NCBI GenBank assembly: GCA_021787255.1
Contig: JAJYMD010000391.1
Coordinates: forward strand, 1 to 9,669
Length of the DNA stretch: 9,669 nucleotides
Source of the DNA: Actinomycetes bacterium
GTDB lineage: Bacteria; Actinomycetota; Acidimicrobiia; Acidimicrobiales; RAAP-2
Direction: 5' to 3'
The translations under genes were made by a program, and so were the position numbers. Of the stretch, positions 5,436 through 9,669 are shown in pieces. Under the pieces are notes generated by a model that saw only the letters and a program-made list of their open reading frames with translations, had not been told where the DNA came from and searched no databases. The first letter of the stretch is position 1. The number at the start of each line of letters is the position of its first letter.

Positions 5436-6776
5436 GTGGGCGGGATCCTCCAGGCGGCCATCGAGGGCGCCCGTGGCGACGACCTCGCCGCGATGCCGAT
5501 GCCCGAGTCCTACCGCGCCGCGTTCGTCCGACGCGAGGACGTCGGGATGTTCGAAGGAATTGACCCCCTCGACAAGGACCCCCGCAAGTCGCTCCACGTC
5601 GGCGAGGTCCCTCTCCCGCAGCTCGCCCCCGACGAGGTCTACGTGGCGGTGATGGCCTCCGCCGTCAACTTCAACACGGTCTGGACCTCGATCTTCGAGC
5701 CGATGCCGACCTTCGGCTTCCTCGAGAGGCTCGGCAAGGAGAGCGTCTGGGGCGCCCGCCACGCCCTCGGGTACCACGTCGTCGGGTCCGACGCGTCCGG
5801 CGTGGTGCTGCGGACCGGCTCCCTCGTGCGCAACTGGGAGCCCGGCGACCGGGTCACGATCCACTGCAACTACGTGGACGACCAGGACCCGACGGCCCAC
5901 GACGACTCGATGCTCGCGCTCAACCAGCGGATCTGGGGGTTCGAGACGAACTTCGGCGGGCTCGCCGACGTGACGGTCGTGAAGGCGAACCAGCTCATGC
6001 CGAAGCCCGCCCACCTCTCCTGGGAGGAGGCGGCGGTGAACGCCCTGTGCAACTCGACCGCCTACCGCATGCTGGTCTCGCGCAACGGCGCGCCGGTCAC
6101 CCAGGGCGATCGGGTGCTCGTCTGGGGTGCGACGGGGGGCCTCGGGAGCTTCGCGGTCCAGTACGTCCTGAACGCCGGCGGGATCCCGATCGGCGTCGTG
6201 TCGTCCCCCGAGAAGGCCGAGCTGCTGCGCGACCTCGGCGTCGAGGCGGTGATCGACCGGCGAGCTGCCGGCTACCGCTTCTGGAAGGACGAGCACACCC
6301 AGGACGAGTCCGAGTGGCGCAGGCTCGGCAGGGACATCAGGGCGCTCGTCGGGGAGGACCCGGACATCGTCTTCGAGCACCCCGGGCGCCAGACCATGGG
6401 CGCGTCGGTGTTCGTCTGCAGGCGAGCCGGCACCGTCGTCACCTGCGCGGCGACGTCCGGCTACATGATCGAGTACGACAACCGCCATCTCTGGATGAAG
6501 CTCAAGACGATCAAGGGCTCGCACTTCGCCAACTACCGCGAAGCGTGGGACGCGAACCGGCAGGTCTGCGAAGGAAGGATCCTCCCGCCGCTCTCGGCCG
6601 TCTACGGGCTCGCCGACGTGGGCGAGGCGGTGCACCAGGTCCACCACAATCTCCACGAGGGCAAGATCGGCGTGCTCTGCCTCGCCCCGCGAGAAGGTCT
6701 CGGCATCGAGGACCCCGATCTGCGCGAGCGCGTCGGCGAGGACCGGATCGGGTTGTTCCGCAGGCACGACGCGTGA
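5436..6776 (+). CDS. ccr: Crotonyl-CoA carboxylase/reductase
   Basis: This 446-residue NADPH-dependent medium-chain dehydrogenase reductively carboxylates crotonyl-CoA to (2S)-ethylmalonyl-CoA, the key step of the ethylmalonyl-CoA pathway. The N-terminal catalytic domain carries SLHVGEVPLP, ASAVNFNTVW and the GYHVVGSDASGVV core. The nucleotide-binding motif is WGATGGLGSFAVQ (230-242), and SGYMIEYDNRHLWMK and GSHFANYREA follow. The CO2-pocket residues described for the Kitasatospora enzyme (N81, F170, E171, H365) correspond here to N80, F169, E170 and H363 and are all kept, so a true carboxylating enzyme is predicted rather than a plain enoyl reductase. The length is normal. The GTG start gives MGGILQAAIEG, matching the usual N-terminus. 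The epimerase gene follows after 10 bp. Confidence 0.97.
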   Translation: MGGILQAAIEGARGDDLAAMPMPESYRAAFVRREDVGMFEGIDPLDKDPRKSLHVGEVPLPQLAPDEVYVAVMASAVNFNTVWTSIFEPMPTFGFLERLGKESVWGARHALGYHVVGSDASGVVLRTGSLVRNWEPGDRVTIHCNYVDDQDPTAHDDSMLALNQRIWGFETNFGGLADVTVVKANQLMPKPAHLSWEEAAVNALCNSTAYRMLVSRNGAPVTQGDRVLVWGATGGLGSFAVQYVLNAGGIPIGVVSSPEKAELLRDLGVEAVIDRRAAGYRFWKDEHTQDESEWRRLGRDIRALVGEDPDIVFEHPGRQTMGASVFVCRRAGTVVTCAATSGYMIEYDNRHLWMKLKTIKGSHFANYREAWDANRQVCEGRILPPLSAVYGLADVGEAVHQVHHNLHEGKIGVLCLAPREGLGIEDPDLRERVGEDRIGLFRRHDA

Positions 6777-6786
6777 GGTCGGTGCC

Positions 6787-7215
6787 GTGACGGCTCTCCT
6801 GCTCACCGAGATCGACCACGTGGCGATCGCGGTGCGCGACATCGACGCGGCGATCGCGTGGTACGGGGGCACGTTCGGCGCGCAGGTGGCCCACCGGGAG
6901 CTCGTCGAGCGCGACGGGGTCGAAGAGGCGCTGCTCGAGGTCGCCGAGTCCTACGTCCAGCTGGTGTCCCCCACGCGCGAGGACTCGCCGGTCGCCAGGT
7001 TCCTCTCGGCGCGCGGCGAAGGGCTCCACCACGTCGGCTTTCGCGTCGCGGACTGCGCAGCGGCGCTCCAGGCGGTCAAGCGGGCCGGAGGCAGGGTGAT
7101 CGATGAAGTCCCGAGACCGGGGTCGCGGGGCACGACGATCGCCTTCGTCCATCCCGCGTCCTCCTTCGGCACCCTGGTGGAGCTCGTCCAGGTGCCAGCG
7201 GGCAGGGAGATGTGA
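6787..7215 (+). CDS. mce: Methylmalonyl-CoA/ethylmalonyl-CoA epimerase
   Basis: This 142-residue vicinal-oxygen-chelate fold protein interconverts the 2S and 2R epimers of methylmalonyl-CoA and, in this context, ethylmalonyl-CoA. Two beta-alpha-beta-beta-beta modules are visible, with metal ligands H11 (IDHVAIAV), Q58 (YVQLVSP), H81 or H82 (LHHVGFRV) and E132 (GTLVELVQ). E48 in EALLEV fits the proposed catalytic base. The length is typical. The GTG at 6787 has GAGGT overlapping the ccr stop, 7 nt upstream. Its 10-bp distance from ccr indicates one transcript: Ccr makes the 2S epimer and Ecm needs 2R, so the pairing is functional. A long inverted repeat follows the gene. Confidence 0.95.
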   Translation: MTALLLTEIDHVAIAVRDIDAAIAWYGGTFGAQVAHRELVERDGVEEALLEVAESYVQLVSPTREDSPVARFLSARGEGLHHVGFRVADCAAALQAVKRAGGRVIDEVPRPGSRGTTIAFVHPASSFGTLVELVQVPAGREM

Positions 7216-7233
7216 ACGGAAGGCCCGCGACCT

Positions 7234-7295
7234 GCCCGGCGGGACCGCTCCCGTTGGCGGAGTGGGACAGGAGCGGCCCCCGGTTCCCGCCGGGC
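7234..7295 (+). terminator. Large nested inverted repeat after mce, likely terminator or structured 3' end
   Basis: An 11-bp perfect outer arm, GCCCGGCGGGA (7234-7244), pairs with TCCCGCCGGGC (7285-7295). Immediately inside, CCGCTCC (7245-7251) pairs with GGAGCGG (7270-7276). Eight unpaired bases (7277-7284) form a one-sided bulge. This gives 18 GC-rich pairs starting 19 nt after the mce stop. There is no T tract, as is common in high-GC actinobacterial terminators. Confidence 0.6.
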
Positions 7296-7320
7296 GGACT
7301 CCAGAGGGTACTACGATTCG

Positions 7321-7369
7321 GTGACGTTCCAATGTCGGACCTGTGACCGGGTGATCTCCGGTCGTGACC
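7321..7369. promoter_or_regulatory. Three GTGAC words at 21-22-bp spacing upstream of pccB
   Basis: GTGAC begins at 7321, 7343 and 7364, nearly two helical turns apart each time; the last two read GTGACC. GACCGG (7345-7350) and CCGGTC (7358-7363) also form a 6-bp inverted repeat with a 7-nt loop. The rest of the 245-bp gap holds the inverted repeat after mce and the pccB -10 box; I see no gene in it. Confidence 0.3.
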
Positions 7370-7446
7370 TTGGGGGTCGCTGTCGGAGAGGTCGGCACCC
7401 CTGCGGCCGCTGCACTGCTCCTCGCGAGCTGCCCGTCTCGCGGCGG

Positions 7447-7452
7447 TAGCCT
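7447..7452 (+). promoter_or_regulatory. Candidate -10 box at the pccB start (leaderless)
   Basis: TAGCCT (7447-7452, TAnnnT) ends 8 bp before the ATG at 7461, so transcription would begin at the start codon. No ribosome site precedes this ATG. The -35 region is unremarkable. Confidence 0.4.
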
Positions 7453-7460
7453 CGGCTCCC

Positions 7461-9017
7461 ATGGAGCGTTCCATGGCCGAGCGCCTCGAGGACCTGGCAG
7501 CGCGACGGGACCAGGCCCTCCATGCAGGCAGCCCTCACGCGGTCGAGCGTCAGCATGCCAAGGGCAAGATGACCGCACGCGAGCGGATCGAGCACCTGCT
7601 CGACGAGGGGTCCTTCGAGGAGCTGGGCATGCTCGCCCGTCACCGTGCGTACGGCACCGGGCTCGACGCGAACCGTCCCTATACCGACGGGGTGGTGACC
7701 GGCTTCGGGACGATCGACGGCCGGCGCGTGTGCGTGTTCTCCCAGGACTTCACCGTCTTCGGCGGAGCGCTCGGCGAGGTCTTCGCGGAGAAGATCCACG
7801 CCGTGATGGACCTCGCGGCCTCGACCGGAGTGCCCATGATCGGGCTGAACGACGGCGCTGGGGCGAGGATCCAAGAGGGCGTCGTCTCGCTCCACTCCTA
7901 CGGCGGGATCTTCTTCCGCAACGTCGCGTCCTCTGGCGTCATCCCCCAGATCAGCGTCGTGCTCGGGCCGTGCGCGGGTGGCGCCGTCTACTCCCCGGCG
8001 ATCACCGACTTCGTCTTCATGGTCCAGGGCAGCTCGCACATGTTCATCACCGGCCCCGACGTCGTGAGGACGGTGACCGGCGAGGACGTGACGCTCGAGG
8101 AGCTCGGCGGTGCGATGAGCCACGCCACGAAGTCGGGCGTGGCGACCTTCGTCGCCGCGGACGAGAAGTCCTGCCTCGACGACGTGCGCTACCTCCTCTC
8201 CTTCCTGCCGTCGAACAACCTCGAGGAGCCGCCTGCGACCACGCCGGGGGACGACCCCGAGCGCGAGACGCCCGAGCTCGTCGATCTCATGCCCGCCTCC
8301 TCGACCCGGCCCTACGACATGAAGAAGGTCATCGCCGCGGTGGTCGACGATGGCGAGTACCTCGAGGTCCACTCCCACTGGGCGATGTCGATCACCTGCG
8401 GGTTCGCCAGGATCGGCGGGCGGGTGGTGGGCGTGGTGGGCAACCAGCCAGCCGTGCTCGCAGGCGTCCTCGACATCGACTCGTCGGAGAAGGCCGCCCG
8501 CTTCGTGCGCACCTGCGACGCCTTCAACATCCCGCTCGTCACCTTCGTGGACGTGCCCGGGTTCATGCCGGGCACGGACCAGGAGCACGGCGGCATCATC
8601 CGTCACGGGGCGAAGCTGCTGTACGCCTTCTGCGAGGCGACCGTGCCGCGCATCCAGGTCGTCACGCGCAAGGCCTACGGCGGCGCGTACGTCGTCATGA
8701 ACTCCAAGTCGATCGGCGCCGACCTCGTCTACGCCTGGCCGACGGCCGAGCTCGCGGTGATGGGCTCATCGGGGGCGGTGGAGATCGTGCACCGGCGCGA
8801 CCTGGCCGACGCGGCGGATCCGAGTGCGCGGCGCACCGAGCTCATCGACGAGTACGAGGAGCGCTACGCGACGCCCTACATCGCCGCCGAGCGCGGCTTC
8901 GTCGACGACGTCATCGACCCGGCCGACACCCGCCGCGTGCTCGCGCGCTCGCTCGACCTGCTGCGCTCCAAGCGCGAGGAGCTGCCCAAGCGCAAGCACG
9001 GGAACGTGCCGCTGTGA
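7461..9017 (+). CDS. pccB: Acyl-CoA (propionyl-CoA) carboxylase beta subunit, carboxyltransferase
   Basis: This 518-residue carboxyltransferase moves CO2 from carboxybiotin to an acyl-CoA, usually propionyl-CoA to methylmalonyl-CoA. The N-terminal half shows the [13 protein letters not shown] start of the family, the [14 protein letters not shown] segment, and the oxyanion-hole loops [11 protein letters not shown] and [12 protein letters not shown]. The C-terminal half shows [24 protein letters not shown] and [14 protein letters not shown]. Residue 411 is Val where, by my recollection of the alignment, Streptomyces PccB has the specificity residue Asp422; acetyl-preferring relatives have Ile. 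Strict propionyl preference is therefore uncertain. Two starts compete: ATG 7461 with a -10 box at leaderless distance, and ATG 7473 with GGAG 6 nt upstream. The epsilon gene overlaps its stop by GTGA. No biotin-carrying alpha subunit is in the window. Confidence 0.95.
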   Translation: MERSMAERLEDLAARRDQALHAGSPHAVERQHAKGKMTARERIEHLLDEGSFEELGMLARHRAYGTGLDANRPYTDGVVTGFGTIDGRRVCVFSQDFTVFGGALGEVFAEKIHAVMDLAASTGVPMIGLNDGAGARIQEGVVSLHSYGGIFFRNVASSGVIPQISVVLGPCAGGAVYSPAITDFVFMVQGSSHMFITGPDVVRTVTGEDVTLEELGGAMSHATKSGVATFVAADEKSCLDDVRYLLSFLPSNNLEEPPATTPGDDPERETPELVDLMPASSTRPYDMKKVIAAVVDDGEYLEVHSHWAMSITCGFARIGGRVVGVVGNQPAVLAGVLDIDSSEKAARFVRTCDAFNIPLVTFVDVPGFMPGTDQEHGGIIRHGAKLLYAFCEATVPRIQVVTRKAYGGAYVVMNSKSIGADLVYAWPTAELAVMGSSGAVEIVHRRDLADAADPSARRTELIDEYEERYATPYIAAERGFVDDVIDPADTRRVLARSLDLLRSKREELPKRKHGNVPL

Positions 9018-9202
9018 GCCACGGCCTCGCCCCGCGACCGGGTCCGACTCCGGCCGAGCTCGCCGCGGTCAGCGCCGCGGTCGCGCTGCTGTCGGGCTCC
9101 GCGGTCGCCGCTGCGCCCGAGCGGGCGCCGGCCTGGCGCTTCTCGGGTCGGTGGTTCAACGCGGGCCGCTACGCCAACCGGCGCCCGATCGTCAACCACT
9201 GA
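9014..9202 (+). CDS. Acyl-CoA carboxylase epsilon subunit
   Basis: This 62-residue accessory subunit stabilises and activates actinobacterial acyl-CoA carboxylase alpha-beta complexes. It shows the short family pattern: a [16 protein letters not shown] helix near the N-terminus, an Ala-rich linker, then a basic tail with a [11 protein letters not shown] aromatic motif. The GTG at 9014 overlaps the pccB TGA (GTGA) with only a weak ribosome site, indicating translational coupling and stoichiometric synthesis. The Ala-rich stretch is not long enough to be a convincing membrane segment. The last 11 bp overlap the 3' end of the convergent mutase gene. Family membership rests on position right after the beta subunit, length and these motifs, because epsilon subunits are poorly conserved. 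Confidence 0.85.
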   Translation: MSHGLAPRPGPTPAELAAVSAAVALLSGSAVAAAPERAPAWRFSGRWFNAGRYANRRPIVNH

Positions 9203-9669
9203 CCGACGTCGCCTCCACCATGGCGAGCAGGTCGCTCATGATCGCCTCGAGCGAGAAGTCCTTGGGCGTGTAGACGGCGGCCACGCCCGCCTCGCGCAGG
9301 CGCTGGGCGTCGGCCTCGGGCACGATACCCCCGACGACGACCGGCACCGAGACCCCGGCCGCCGCGAGCCCGTCAAGGATCCGCGGCACGAGCGCGAGGT
9401 GCGAGCCCGAGAGCAGTGAGACGCCCACGAGGTCGACGTCCTCGTCGCGCGCCACGGCGACGATCTCCTCGGGGCTGAGCCGAATGCCTTGGTAGACGAC
9501 CTCGAAGCCGGCGTCGCGCGCGGCGACCGCGATCTGCTCGGCGCCGTTGGAGTGGCCGTCGAGGCCGGGCTTGGCGACGAGCAGCTTGGGCGGCGCGCCG
9601 CGGCGCTCGGCGAGGGCCTTGGAGCGCGTAACCAGCGCGGCGAAGCTGGTGGCGCGCCGGCCGACGCCC
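9192..9669 (-). CDS. ecm: Ethylmalonyl-CoA mutase, C-terminal cobalamin-binding domain; 5' end outside window
   Basis: The last 158 codons of a coenzyme-B12-dependent acyl-CoA mutase enter from the right edge; the frame is open through 9669 (codon phase begins at 9668). The B12 signature DxHxxG is present in KPGLDGHSNGAEQIA (about residues 33-47 of the fragment). It is followed by VVYQGIRLSPEEIV, SLLSGSH, VVVGGIVP and VYTPKDF, completing the Rossmann-like domain. SNGAEQIA after DGH together with LSGSH is the form I know from ethylmalonyl-CoA mutase (MeaA/Ecm); methylmalonyl-CoA mutase usually has DGHDRGAK and SSxAAGH-like segments. It would convert (2R)-ethylmalonyl-CoA to methylsuccinyl-CoA, downstream of Ccr and Mce. 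The GTG at 9455 is internal and should not be used as a start. The TGA lies inside the epsilon gene. Confidence 0.93.
   Translation of the reverse strand, partial: GVGRRATSFAALVTRSKALAERRGAPPKLLVAKPGLDGHSNGAEQIAVAARDAGFEVVYQGIRLSPEEIVAVARDEDVDLVGVSLLSGSHLALVPRILDGLAAAGVSVPVVVGGIVPEADAQRLREAGVAAVYTPKDFSLEAIMSDLLAMVEATSVSG

Noticed and set aside
3251..5461. 736-codon minus-strand open frame across the aldolase and thiolase region
   Set aside because: It is Arg/Pro/Gly-rich shadow sequence in another frame of two well-supported genes; no motif is recognisable.
4117..5652. 511-codon plus-strand open frame overlapping the aldolase stop by GTGA
   Set aside because: The GTGA overlap looks like coupling, but the frame is the antisense of the thiolase and has no protein-like composition.
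5175..6872. 565-codon minus-strand open frame opposite ccr
   Set aside because: Antisense shadow of ccr, which has a complete set of family motifs; the frame is typical of GC-rich antisense sequence.
7311..8606. 431-codon minus-strand open frame opposite pccB
   Set aside because: His/Asp/Val-rich shadow of the carboxyltransferase gene; no start signal and no family resemblance.
9192..9455. Independent 87-aa gene starting at GTG 9455
   Set aside because: The frame is open upstream to the window edge and the upstream codons contain the essential DxHxxG B12 motif, so this is an internal codon.
9192..9669. Methylmalonyl-CoA mutase as identity of the right-edge gene
   Set aside because: The segment after DGH reads SNGAEQIA rather than the DRGAK form usual in methylmalonyl-CoA mutase, and ccr and mce are close by.

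Overview
The window is uniformly GC-rich. It has many GTG starts, GTGA stop/start overlaps between consecutive genes, TAnnnT -10 boxes placed right against start codons, and an actinobacterial-type acyl-CoA carboxylase epsilon subunit. I infer a chromosome segment of a high-GC actinobacterium (Actinomycetota). The species cannot be named from the sequence, and I see no plasmid, phage, IS, CRISPR, rRNA or tRNA signature.

Left half (1-4120, all +): the 3' part of a molybdenum hydroxylase large subunit runs in from the left edge. It is followed, with 1-4 bp overlaps, by the 2Fe-2S subunit and the FAD subunit, in the order L-S-M. A 304-bp gap follows. It carries a probable promoter, a 7-bp direct repeat at 20-bp spacing, and a possible small antisense gene. 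After the gap come a cysteine-free carboxymuconolactone-decarboxylase-like protein and a class II aldolase/adducin-family enzyme, coupled by a GTGA overlap. Together these look like a catabolic operon whose substrate cannot be read from the sequence. Its large-subunit active-site loop lies outside the window.

Right half (4159-9669): a cluster of ethylmalonyl-CoA pathway genes for acetyl-CoA assimilation. An acetyl-CoA acetyltransferase (-) diverges from crotonyl-CoA carboxylase/reductase (ccr, +). Then come the ethylmalonyl/methylmalonyl-CoA epimerase (mce), an acyl-CoA (propionyl-CoA type) carboxylase beta subunit, and its epsilon subunit. Converging from the right edge is the cobalamin-binding C-terminus of a mutase whose motif matches ethylmalonyl-CoA mutase (ecm). 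The inferred flow is 2 acetyl-CoA -> acetoacetyl-CoA -> (reductase and dehydratase encoded elsewhere) -> crotonyl-CoA -> ethylmalonyl-CoA (Ccr) -> epimerisation (Mce) -> methylsuccinyl-CoA (Ecm). The propionyl-CoA released later would be carboxylated by the PccB/epsilon complex with a biotin-carrying alpha subunit encoded elsewhere.

Regulatory signals stand out. Candidate leaderless promoters sit directly at the ccr and pccB start codons. The divergent -10 boxes of the thiolase and ccr lie about 10 bp apart. A long nested inverted repeat follows mce, and three GTGAC words at 21-22-bp spacing precede pccB. No wholly novel system is evident. The least explained part is the Mo-hydroxylase/CMD/aldolase operon.
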